The notes below the pieces were generated by a model. The model searched no databases, had not been told where the DNA came from, and saw nothing but the letters and a program-made list of their open reading frames with translations. A program made the position numbers and the translations under genes. A stretch of 22,008 nucleotides of DNA, taken from positions 1 to 22,008 of IMG/VR virus record IMGVR_UViG_3300027779_000184; one strand, written 5' to 3'. Within the stretch, counting starts at the first letter, position 1. Each line of letters opens with the position of its first letter. Origin of the DNA: a virus. Positions 9,485 to 16,376 of this stretch are shown piece after piece.

Positions 9485-10059
9485 TCACCTTCTTTTATTT
9501 GCTTCTTTTTCCATGTGTTCTGCTTTTATTTCTTCTACTGTTCCATGTATCATTATCATTTCGAGCATGTCTTTTACAGGAGTATGTTTTGCAGTATTAG
9601 GGTCTATCCCAAATATTTTGCAATAAGAGTATAATAAAATACGAAGGGCAATTACAGGGTCTACTTGACCACCATCTAAGGCTCTGCGTATTACTCTTCT
9701 TTTCCCGTATCAGCCTCCGTGCCTAAATCGTTGAATGGGTTAGGTAATACATCTTTTAATTGAGAACCTACATATGGGTTTAAGCGGAGTAAATCAAGTG
9801 AAGATAGAGAAGGCTCTGTTTTTTCTACAAAATTTTCTACCATAAACTTATACATTTTATTCAAATCTATATCCATTTTTTGAGTACTAGAATCTATCTT
9901 CATTACAGATGAAAGGGCTTGTTCTACTTGAAGCCATGTAGGTTCCTTAACCCACACTTTCATTATCTGTTCAGAGTCAGGACTAACTCTTAATTCATAC
10001 ATCGTTGTTTCTTCTGCCGCAAACAGGACACTCTTATCATTTACTATTTCTTTATTCAT
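9485..10059 (-). CDS. Tail assembly chaperone, -1 frameshift fusion (gpGT-like)
   Basis: Reading the upstream chaperone frame to the AAA codon at 9702-9700 and slipping back one base gives 120 upstream residues plus 71 more, ending at TGA 9487-9485 (191 residues in all). The extension starts RRVIRRALDGGQVDPVI and is charged and helical, ending EKEANKRR; the frame is fully open over 210 nt that otherwise hold no gene. In lambda, gpG and the frameshifted gpG-T bind the tape measure and recruit tube subunits, at a few percent frameshifting. The same arrangement appears here: slippery heptamer just before the first stop, T-like extension ending at the tape measure start. No strong downstream stem was found by eye. 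The fusion is supported by frame, position and known conservation of this mechanism in tailed viruses. Confidence 0.8.
9691..10059 (-). CDS. Tail assembly chaperone, unshifted product (gpG-like)
   Basis: A 122-residue acidic protein starting MNKEIVNDKS and ending EADTGKEE. ATG at 10059 is chosen because AGGTGG lies about 8 nt upstream; the longer frame beginning upstream adds only a Trp/Leu-rich run translated from the TTTG repeat. It contains YELRVSPDSEQIMKVWVKEPTWLQVEQALS-type sequence, then MDIDLNKMYKFMVENFVEKTEPS, consistent with the compact helical fold of gpG-like chaperones (tube-to-tape-measure loaders). It sits between tail tube and tape measure, the standard slot. The slippery heptamer lies in its last five codons. 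Sequence identity to a family cannot be checked here; the assignment rests on order, size and the frameshift. Confidence 0.75.
   Translation of the reverse strand: MNKEIVNDKSVLFAAEETTMYELRVSPDSEQIMKVWVKEPTWLQVEQALSSVMKIDSSTQKMDIDLNKMYKFMVENFVEKTEPSLSSLDLLRLNPYVGSQLKDVLPNPFNDLGTEADTGKEE
9700..9706 (-). promoter_or_regulatory. GGGAAAA -1 programmed frameshift site
   Basis: On the minus strand the heptamer reads G GGA AAA in the chaperone frame, an exact X XXY YYZ slippery site, one base different from lambda's GGGAAAG. The zero frame ends two codons later at TAA, while the -1 frame continues 71 codons to the tape measure start. Confidence 0.82.
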
Positions 10060-10079
10060 TTTCTTTCCACCTAACCATA

Positions 10080-10108
10080 ACCAACAAACAAACAAACGTA
10101 TTGTTGGT
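10080..10108 (-). other. Hairpin in the gap between tail tube and chaperone genes
   Basis: An 8-bp perfect inverted repeat (ACCAACAA / TTGTTGGT) with a 13-nt loop made of TTTG repeats lies in the 94-nt gap after the tail tube gene, upstream of the chaperone ribosome-binding site. It might tune mRNA stability or lower chaperone expression relative to the tube. The stem is short and partly low-complexity, so it may be fortuitous. The rest of the gap has only an orphan GGAGG at 10149-10153. Confidence 0.35.
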
Positions 10109-10153
10109 GGAACTTAAAACACTAGAATATCTTATTACTTCTGATATTCCTCC

Positions 10154-11728
10154 TTAATCATTTAGATGGAAAACAGCCCATCTACTTTTTGAAGTACAAC
10201 CACTTAATGTTCTAGGACTTAACATAACTTCTACTTCTACTGGCCCTTTATCATCAGGATAAGGAACAGAAACAGAACGTGTAACATAGTCTGTAAATTG
10301 TAAATCTACAAAATCAGTTGCACTTCTTTCAAATCGTAATTTTAAGGTACTAGTATTTTCTCCCCCTTCTCTTAATAAATCCCAAATCTTTGTATCTGTA
10401 ATCAATAGAGTTAAAGATATTTCATATGTTCTTTGTCCAGCAGTATGAAGAGACATTAATTGATTATTATAGTTACCAATAAATCTGTGAGGCGTTATGT
10501 TATTGCTAATAGAAAGAGAACCAGTTTTGACTCTAGCAAAATTTTGTCCATATACTTCGATTGTACCATCATGGAATAAGTATGGTATTTTATTTTCTGA
10601 ATAATTAGTATATGCAGTTACATCTGTAACTTTTCTATGAGGAGCATAATGTATAGGAGCATCAAATGCTCTACGAGTAACTAACTCTACAGTGTTTTTA
10701 ACCTCTTGTCCTTCTTCAAAATTCATAGTGTAAGAGTTAACTTGACAACCTGTAAAGATTCTAGAATATACTTGTTCTTCCGGTGTACCTGATGCTTGTA
10801 CAGTTTGAACTGAAAAATCTCCACCACTTGCTCTATTTGCTCCTTTAGAATATGAAACGTCTAAAGCAAAAGAGGGTAATGTTCCTGAGTTATCTTCTGT
10901 AAAACTATATACAAATGCGTCTGTTGCAGTAGATGATATTTTTTTATAATCGTCAGTCAATACTGTGCCATCAAAATCTATAGGGCTAGTCGTATCTGCA
11001 AGTGTAGGGTGAGGATAACCTTCAGCACCCGTTGTACCACTTGGAACAATATTACGAACAATTCCCTGTGGTGAATCTACGGCAATTTGATTAGTACCGC
11101 CAGCAGTATTAAGTGCTGCTACATTAGTCATGCTATCTAGTGTTACATTACCTAATGCATAGTATAACCACATTGGATTATTCATTGATACTTCTATGCT
11201 TCCACCACTTACTGTTTCACCTTTAGTAAATTGAAACCCTAAATTTCTAGAACCACCAGCAACTAAGTTTAATTCACCTGTTTCTACTTCTACGTTTGGT
11301 GGTGTAAATGTGTTTACAAGCCCTAACCAGTTATCAGAGAGTATAGATGTCTTACCTGAAGCAGGAGCAAAAACAGGAACAGGTGCTCCAAATCCTTGTA
11401 TTGCTACTATACAGCCTGTTTCTCCTGTTATAGTAGAAGCATTTTCTCCTATAGTAAGAGTAGTAGTTGTATTAGATATAATAGTTGCCATAACTTTTTT
11501 TGTTCGGTCACCTTCGTCAATTATTTCAACTTGGCAACCAACATATAAATTAGGAACTAAACTTAATGTTTGAAAATCTCCATTTGTATATTGTGCATCA
11601 ATAGTGATTGTGTTAGCAGGGTTGGCTGTAGAGTTACTAACTGCACAATTATCTCCAAGAAATATCTTACATTCCGGTGCATAACTCGCAATTACTCCTG
11701 ACCCTACAAATATCTCATTACTTACCAT
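10154..11728 (-). CDS. Major tail tube protein
   Basis: A 524-residue beta-rich protein placed between the tail terminator and the chaperone pair, the position of the tube subunit that polymerises around the tape measure. The segment from about 145 to 195, NVEVETGELN...GGSRNLGFQFTKGETVSGG and then WLYYALG, and the C-terminal region with YEISLTLLITD and LQFTDYVTRSVSVPYP have the alternating strand character of tube proteins. It is long for the family: residues 37-110 carry an inserted barrel-like module (TITIDA..., VGCQVEIIDEGD, ATIISNTTTTLTIGEN), the same kind seen in the tail-tip proteins. ATG at 11728 has AGGTGAG five bases upstream. The gene is followed by a 94-nt gap with a hairpin, like the capsid gene. 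Tube assignment is strong by order, moderate by sequence. Confidence 0.72.
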   Translation of the reverse strand: MVSNEIFVGSGVIASYAPECKIFLGDNCAVSNSTANPANTITIDAQYTNGDFQTLSLVPNLYVGCQVEIIDEGDRTKKVMATIISNTTTTLTIGENASTITGETGCIVAIQGFGAPVPVFAPASGKTSILSDNWLGLVNTFTPPNVEVETGELNLVAGGSRNLGFQFTKGETVSGGSIEVSMNNPMWLYYALGNVTLDSMTNVAALNTAGGTNQIAVDSPQGIVRNIVPSGTTGAEGYPHPTLADTTSPIDFDGTVLTDDYKKISSTATDAFVYSFTEDNSGTLPSFALDVSYSKGANRASGGDFSVQTVQASGTPEEQVYSRIFTGCQVNSYTMNFEEGQEVKNTVELVTRRAFDAPIHYAPHRKVTDVTAYTNYSENKIPYLFHDGTIEVYGQNFARVKTGSLSISNNITPHRFIGNYNNQLMSLHTAGQRTYEISLTLLITDTKIWDLLREGGENTSTLKLRFERSATDFVDLQFTDYVTRSVSVPYPDDKGPVEVEVMLSPRTLSGCTSKSRWAVFHLND

Positions 11729-11738
11729 TTTTTCTCAC

Positions 11739-12287
11739 CTAAACTGTGCTTCGCCCAAACCGCTTAATCTCTACCGATAGTTTGTAGCCCAATAACCTTT
11801 TGCCCCTATCATTTGCTTCGCTTCTACTTGCTAATGTAATTAATTCAGCACTATCCTCGACTGTTCCTGATGTCCCGCCATTAACATATATAGTAGGGCT
11901 ACGAGCGTTATTCTCTAAAATGTATCGGGTAATACGGTATATACTCTGTAGTCTATCTCTTGAATCTGTAAGGGTAGAAAAATCTCTTCTATGTAGTACT
12001 CGCATATGTATTGTCATATTAAAACTTTCATTTCTAACGCTTGTATCTATTGTTGGGGTTATTTGAGACATACCATCTTCAAATACTAAAATAATAGAAT
12101 TTGAATCAGCATCTACTCTTCGACCTTCTTTTGGTTCAAGAGAACGTATGTCTAAAAATTTTATAGAAGCACTGTTTCCTGTAGAAAGAGGTCTATGATT
12201 TGTTGGCAATTGAGTTCCTAATGCAGTAACAGATGCATCCCATCTATCAGATAATAAACGAATTAAAAAAGTAACTTCATCCATCAT
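11739..12287 (-). CDS. Tail terminator/completion-like protein
   Basis: A 182-residue alpha/beta protein immediately upstream of the tail tube gene, where the tail terminator (Tc1/gpU-like) that caps the tube and contacts the head normally sits. Its N-terminus DEVTFLIRLLSDRWD forms an amphipathic helix. The middle has a strand run SIILVFEDGMSQITPTIDT and SFNMTIHMRVLH, then a helix with RLQSIYRITRYILENNARS, and the end LGYKLSVEIKRFGRSTV is a final strand. That helix-strand-strand-helix-strand layout matches terminators. ATG at 12287 overlaps the preceding stop as ATGA; a second ATG follows directly. No catalytic motif. Moderate confidence; a head-closure protein is the alternative. Confidence 0.58.
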   Translation of the reverse strand: MMDEVTFLIRLLSDRWDASVTALGTQLPTNHRPLSTGNSASIKFLDIRSLEPKEGRRVDADSNSIILVFEDGMSQITPTIDTSVRNESFNMTIHMRVLHRRDFSTLTDSRDRLQSIYRITRYILENNARSPTIYVNGGTSGTVEDSAELITLASRSEANDRGKRLLGYKLSVEIKRFGRSTV

Positions 12288-12466
12288 AGTTCTTTAAACT
12301 CCTTTTTAAAACTTTTAGCGAAAGCAGAATCAAATGCCTTATGTGCTTCTTCTATAACCTGTTCATCAGATAATGCAAATTCTGCATAAATACTATCCTT
12401 TAACATTTCATTACGTTCTTTTTGTATCGCAACAATATCCTGAAACATTTTAGTTACTCTTTCCAT
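12284..12466 (-). CDS. Small helical protein, unknown
   Basis: A 60-residue protein rich in Lys, Glu, Ala and Phe, probably one long helical hairpin (MERVTKMFQDIVAIQKERNE, then EQVIEEAHKAFDSAFAKSF). It lies between the adaptor and the tail terminator, overlapping the latter by ATGA. I chose ATG at 12466 because GTGAT precedes it at the usual spacing; GTG at 12475 overlaps the adaptor's stop. In long-tailed viruses this slot often holds a head-closure or gp10-like neck protein, but those are larger. It may be a reduced relative or a virus-specific neck or chaperone peptide; I do not recognise it. Confidence 0.6.
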   Translation of the reverse strand: MERVTKMFQDIVAIQKERNEMLKDSIYAEFALSDEQVIEEAHKAFDSAFAKSFKKEFKEL

Positions 12467-12471
12467 AATAA

Positions 12472-13572
12472 TCACAATATAAAATGCACTATATTTTGTT
12501 TACCTTTCAAAATTGCATTGGCCTCTTCTAGTAATATATCGTGTTTAGCCTTCAAATCAATATTAGAACCGGTTTCAGCAATTAATATTGAATTATCATC
12601 ATGTCTAATTATTTCAGCCGCTACTATCTTAGTTGCTGCTTCATGAATAGGAGCAGGTACTCTACCTTCTCCGGCAACATATGTTACTCGAATAGAATGA
12701 TGATGATTATGAGGATACTCTTGTCTAAAGAAAATCTTTCCTTCATCATTCATAGTCCAATAATCATTTTGTCTTCCTGAATTTTGATTATCAGTAAAGG
12801 ATGTAACTGAACCATATGTTGAACTAAGACCACAATAAGTTCCATCTTCTCCCTCTAACAGTGAACTAATAACTATTCTTTTTTTATTTTCACTATCTAA
12901 AGTAGCATAAAAGAAATCAGAAACATGCACACTAGGAGCACCGTTTGCAGTAATAGTTTTCTTAGCAGTTTCCCCTGTAAACTTAGCAGTTTTCATAGGG
13001 TACACTTCATTAATAGCATCTACAATTTGACTTGCAGTAGTTTTTGGGCCAAAGTTATCATAGAAATGTCGAATACTATTATTTGCTAAATTTTTAATTT
13101 CAAAGGTATATGTTGTTGGATTACCAACAGTTAATGATATTGTCCAATCATTTGTAGTAGCAGAATCAGGAACTATTAATGTTGCAGAAGCAGAAGCCAA
13201 GTCTTTCCAAGTATCTCCTTGGTAAACTTCTAACCGTACTAATTTTTGTACTTTAGGGTAACTTAATTGAACAAAACCCACATAATCTTTATATGTAGAA
13301 ATTGGATAAGAATTAAGTCTCATAGTATCAAACGAATGAAATTCATCTTTGTAAATAATAGGTCTATATGATGACTTAATAGAATCATCTATTTTTTCTT
13401 CTACTCTTTTGATTAGTTTACCTATCTCAATAAGATTAGGAGTAGTATTAGCAGTAAATACACCAATTTGTAGTAGGTTAGATATATCAGTATGAGTAGT
13501 ATAATGCCCCTTACCTGCGGCATAGTCAACATCTATATTTGTAAAATCACTAGGGGAGGAAACTTTACCCAT
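12472..13572 (-). CDS. Head-tail adaptor with a large beta-rich insertion
   Basis: The ends of this 366-residue protein look like a gp6/gp15-type head-tail connector, the ring beneath the portal. At the N-terminus, ISNLLQIGVF and IGKLIKRVEEKIDDSIKSSYRP (residues 30-71) form the first helices. At the C-terminus, HSIRVTYVAGEGRVPAPIHEAATKIVAAEIIRHD (292-325) is the strand plus helix that closes such proteins. Connectors usually run 100-200 residues; here about 150 residues from 125 to 280 are inserted, Thr/Ser/Asn-rich, with a TTASQIVDAINEVYP helix inside. ATG at 13572 has GGTGA six bases upstream, one base after the preceding stop. The insertion may decorate the neck. Good confidence in neck role, moderate in the exact family. 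Confidence 0.65.
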   Translation of the reverse strand: MGKVSSPSDFTNIDVDYAAGKGHYTTHTDISNLLQIGVFTANTTPNLIEIGKLIKRVEEKIDDSIKSSYRPIIYKDEFHSFDTMRLNSYPISTYKDYVGFVQLSYPKVQKLVRLEVYQGDTWKDLASASATLIVPDSATTNDWTISLTVGNPTTYTFEIKNLANNSIRHFYDNFGPKTTASQIVDAINEVYPMKTAKFTGETAKKTITANGAPSVHVSDFFYATLDSENKKRIVISSLLEGEDGTYCGLSSTYGSVTSFTDNQNSGRQNDYWTMNDEGKIFFRQEYPHNHHHSIRVTYVAGEGRVPAPIHEAATKIVAAEIIRHDDNSILIAETGSNIDLKAKHDILLEEANAILKGKQNIVHFIL

Positions 13573-13573
13573 G

Positions 13574-15652
13574 TTAATTCACCAACGCCTTTAATCTATT
13601 ATACCCTTGCTTGATATTTAAAAAGTGTTTTATTGCTAAGTTATATGAACCATCAACTGTTCTATTGTTTACTGTTTCTTTTCTTCCACCAGTTAATGTT
13701 TTACCACTAAAAGTTAATTTATAATTTTGAGGAGTAGTATCTATTATTGATTCTGAACTATATACTGTATCTGCAAAAATGATAGGTACTCTAGATTCAC
13801 CAAATACTATAGTTTTTCCTGTTTTTCTCATTAAGTCTTTAACATATGGACTTAATGTTACAAAATCAAATGCTACCATTGTATTATCATCGTTTGAAGT
13901 ATCAATACCTCTTTTCAATTCTTGATATTTTGCAAATAAATCTTCTAATTCAATATCTAATTTTCCTTTTATTACTTCATATGAAGATAGAATTTTTGTC
14001 CATGAAATATCTTCTTCCGGTTTGTCTTCTACTTCTTCCGGTTTGTCTTCTTCTTCAGATACAGGCATAGATAATTCTTTTATTTGTTCACGTAGATTAT
14101 CTGATATCTGAATATTGTTAATTTTATCTTCTAATGTTTCAATATCCATTTTATCCATATGACCCATCATAATAAGCATTTCTTTAAGAACTTCTTTTTC
14201 TTCTTTGGTTAGTGTAATTTCTACATCTTTATCTAAATTCAATTTAGTTTTTGTGCTTTCTACCCAACTAGTTTTCTTTTTTTCACTACCACTTTCAGTA
14301 TTACTTACAGATATCTTTAATTCACCTAACTTTAATTTTCTTTTTTCAGGTATTAAATATGAATAAATAATATCTTTTAAAGGATGTTTGTCTTGTGACA
14401 ATATGATTTTTTCTATATATTTTTCTAGCACTTTAGGATTAGTTTGTAATTCTGACATTTCATCATATACTTCTTCTAAAGAATTATATATTTTACTTCC
14501 TGTGAATCCTTCAATTTTAAACTGGACATCTTCTGTAGAATAGCCAACTCTTTCATCACCTTGTAAAATAACATATAATAATGGAATGTTATCTTGTTCA
14601 TCCTTTTCAGAAAAAACTTTAACTTTCCCTTCAAACTTTTTACCCTTGAAATCAGTTCCACTTTCTGTTTTTGTTTCCGACCTTGTTTGTCCTACCTTAA
14701 ATGGTGAGTCCTTTGCATTTATATCACCAAAACCTTCTTTTTTAAACAAGTCTTCTATATATGTTTTAATATCAAAATCTATACGAGTAGATTCATAATT
14801 AAAATAATCTGTAATATCTTCAAAAAGAATAGGTTTAGATTTATCAAAGGCATCTATAAGTTCTCCACTCTGTTGAGGTTCACCTTCACTAGAACTACCT
14901 TCACTAGAACTACCTTCACTAGAACCACGTTCATTAATAAATAATAAATTATCAATTGCTGACCTATCATCTATTTGAGATAACGTAAATTCTTTCAATT
15001 CATCTTCATTTAATTCTAATGGTCTATCTTCAAAGGGCGTTATTTTTTTCTCACCTGAATCTGTAGCATCTAGTTTACCATTTCCAATTGACTGGTTATA
15101 GGATGTTTTTTGTCCCTCTATGGGTCCATCATATTCTTCTACGCCTGTACTTAATTTCTTTCCTTCATTTTCATCTTCTTGTGTATAGGTATAACTCTCT
15201 CTTGGTATTTTATATACCTTTTCTCTTGTTTCTTGATTAATCCAATATAATACTTTTTCACTCTTCATTCTTGTAGGAAAGAAATCTGTTTTACTTAATG
15301 TCTCTAGTATAGTATACATATCGGTACTTTCTATTACTTCTAAATAATGTTTAATATAATTATTAAAGGATTTTACATCAATATCATATAACCCACCATA
15401 TTTATTACTTATTTTATCAAACTCTCCACTATCATATTGTAATAATTTAGGAATAACTTTTTTTGCTTGTTTCATATTAGCAGGTCTTTTTTTTGCCGAT
15501 GTAGTTCTATGAAACACATATGCTAACATACCCATAAAAATAGGATTATTTTCTGATACTAATTCATTAAAACTTTTACTATTATCTTCTTGAGTGAGTG
15601 TTAAATCCTCTTTACTATTAGGTAAAATTTCAGAAGGAATTGTAAAACTCAT
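13574..15652 (-). CDS. Large acidic protein of unknown function
   Basis: A 692-residue protein I do not recognise. Residues 1-160 are mixed alpha/beta, with YGGLYDIDVKSFNNYIKHYLEVI and a basic patch at 52-66. Residues 160-265 are low-complexity and charged, including three SSSEG-type repeats (243-258). A second ordered region spans 280-450, followed by a helical region 480-530 with EEKEVLKEMLIMMGHMDKMD. The acidic EEDKPEEVEDKPEED (533-548) leads to a last domain ending FLNIKQGYNRLKALVN. No transmembrane segment, signal peptide or nucleotide-binding motif is evident. It lies between the Gly/Met-rich protein and the adaptor, a place where most long-tailed viruses have nothing of this size. Its position favours an internal virion, neck or assembly protein. 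ATG at 15652 follows AAGGTGG. Confidence 0.7.
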   Translation of the reverse strand: MSFTIPSEILPNSKEDLTLTQEDNSKSFNELVSENNPIFMGMLAYVFHRTTSAKKRPANMKQAKKVIPKLLQYDSGEFDKISNKYGGLYDIDVKSFNNYIKHYLEVIESTDMYTILETLSKTDFFPTRMKSEKVLYWINQETREKVYKIPRESYTYTQEDENEGKKLSTGVEEYDGPIEGQKTSYNQSIGNGKLDATDSGEKKITPFEDRPLELNEDELKEFTLSQIDDRSAIDNLLFINERGSSEGSSSEGSSSEGEPQQSGELIDAFDKSKPILFEDITDYFNYESTRIDFDIKTYIEDLFKKEGFGDINAKDSPFKVGQTRSETKTESGTDFKGKKFEGKVKVFSEKDEQDNIPLLYVILQGDERVGYSTEDVQFKIEGFTGSKIYNSLEEVYDEMSELQTNPKVLEKYIEKIILSQDKHPLKDIIYSYLIPEKRKLKLGELKISVSNTESGSEKKKTSWVESTKTKLNLDKDVEITLTKEEKEVLKEMLIMMGHMDKMDIETLEDKINNIQISDNLREQIKELSMPVSEEEDKPEEVEDKPEEDISWTKILSSYEVIKGKLDIELEDLFAKYQELKRGIDTSNDDNTMVAFDFVTLSPYVKDLMRKTGKTIVFGESRVPIIFADTVYSSESIIDTTPQNYKLTFSGKTLTGGRKETVNNRTVDGSYNLAIKHFLNIKQGYNRLKALVN
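14011..14051 (-). repeat. Two tandem 21-bp repeats inside the acidic gene
   Basis: A 20-base identical unit occurs at 14011-14030 and 14032-14051. It encodes the doubled acidic motif EDKPEE, so it is a coding microrepeat able to change copy number in frame. Confidence 0.85.
14881..14925 (-). repeat. Three tandem 15-bp repeats inside the acidic gene
   Basis: The unit ending CCTTCACTAGAAC (plus strand) occurs three times at a 15-base period, encoding repeated SSSEG in a low-complexity linker. The period is a multiple of three, so gain or loss keeps the frame. Confidence 0.88.
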
Positions 15653-15665
15653 ACATCAAACCACC

Positions 15666-16376
15666 TTAAGCAAGCCATTTAGCCCAAGCAACACCTTTTG
15701 TTAATGCTGCTCCTAAACCTAAACCACTTGCCGGAGGTGTATATGTCATCTGTCCTGTAGCAGGGTCAATCCAATATGCATTGTTCATGTTATCATATCC
15801 AGCAGGAGGAACAGGATATCCTGATGTATTGTTCATAGCCATCATTTGTTGATTCATAGTATTGTTCATACCAACTCCCATATTACTTCCTTGGATATTT
15901 GAAGGATTCATACCCATTTGATTAGGTACACCCATTCCACCCATTCCACCCATTTGTGGTTGATTAGATGCTGCTTGTCCTCCAAATCCTTGAGATTCTA
16001 AGTATTGTGCTTTTGCCATTCTACGTTGCATAACGACTTCTGTATTTATTGCAGAGGCTAATAGACCTTGTAAATCTAATTCAATATTAGCCGCAGAAAT
16101 TTGTTCATATTCAGCCTTGATATTTGTGTTCAGAGTTATCCCTGCACTTGTGGTTGTAAATTCAAGTTTAGATAACATCTGCCCAACTACTCTTTGTGTC
16201 ACATCTTCCATTAATTGTTCTAAAGCAGACAAGAATGCTTCACCATGATATTGGAAAAAATCTTCTACATGGTTTTCTTGTAGAGTTAATAAATTGTTCA
16301 TTGTCTTAAATTGACTTTGTTGGTTAGTTGATATTGATGATGCTAATTGTCCATTGCTCGTTCCGAATAATCCCAT
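15666..16376 (-). CDS. Gly/Met/Asn/Gln-rich protein with helical N-terminal domain
   Basis: A 236-residue protein with three parts. Residues 18-125 are helical (FKTMNNLLTLQENHVEDFF, EQLMEDVTQRVVGQMLS) and may oligomerise. Residues 131-185 are dominated by Gly, Met, Asn and Gln, including MGGMGGMGVPNQMGMNP, resembling prion-like or phase-separating segments. The last 50 residues contain YWIDPATGQMTYTPPASG and end in a hydrophobic LGAALTKGVAWAKWLA helix that could touch membrane or partner. ATG at 16376 overlaps the preceding stop as TAATG, so it is translationally coupled to the putative zinc protein. No known family is recognised. It may be a self-associating virion or assembly protein working with the acidic protein and GTPase encoded on either side. 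Confidence 0.72.
   Translation of the reverse strand: MGLFGTSNGQLASSISTNQQSQFKTMNNLLTLQENHVEDFFQYHGEAFLSALEQLMEDVTQRVVGQMLSKLEFTTTSAGITLNTNIKAEYEQISAANIELDLQGLLASAINTEVVMQRRMAKAQYLESQGFGGQAASNQPQMGGMGGMGVPNQMGMNPSNIQGSNMGVGMNNTMNQQMMAMNNTSGYPVPPAGYDNMNNAYWIDPATGQMTYTPPASGLGLGAALTKGVAWAKWLA

Noticed and set aside
9480-9488. GTG at 9488 as tape measure start
   Set aside because: It overlaps the chaperone fusion stop (GTGA) but lies inside the AAGGTGA that serves the ATG at 9479.
9640-9695. Stem-loop stimulating the frameshift (GGTC/GACC)
   Set aside because: Only four pairs and a five-base loop; too weak to claim.
10060-10095. N-terminal extension MFVCWLWLGGKK of the chaperone
   Set aside because: It is a translation of TTTG repeats and the ribosome-binding site; ATG at 10059 has AGGTGG at good spacing.
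10096-10153. Orphan GGAGG at 10149-10153 as start of a 31-codon small gene
   Set aside because: No ATG, GTG or TTG at usable distance; the only open frame begins with ATA too close to the site and its peptide looks random.
14476-14661. Minus-strand 61-codon frame
   Set aside because: Alternate frame inside the 692-aa gene, Lys-rich by base composition, with no upstream ribosome site.
14881-14925. Short direct repeats as a CRISPR-like array
   Set aside because: The units abut with no spacers and stay in the coding frame as SSSEG repeats.
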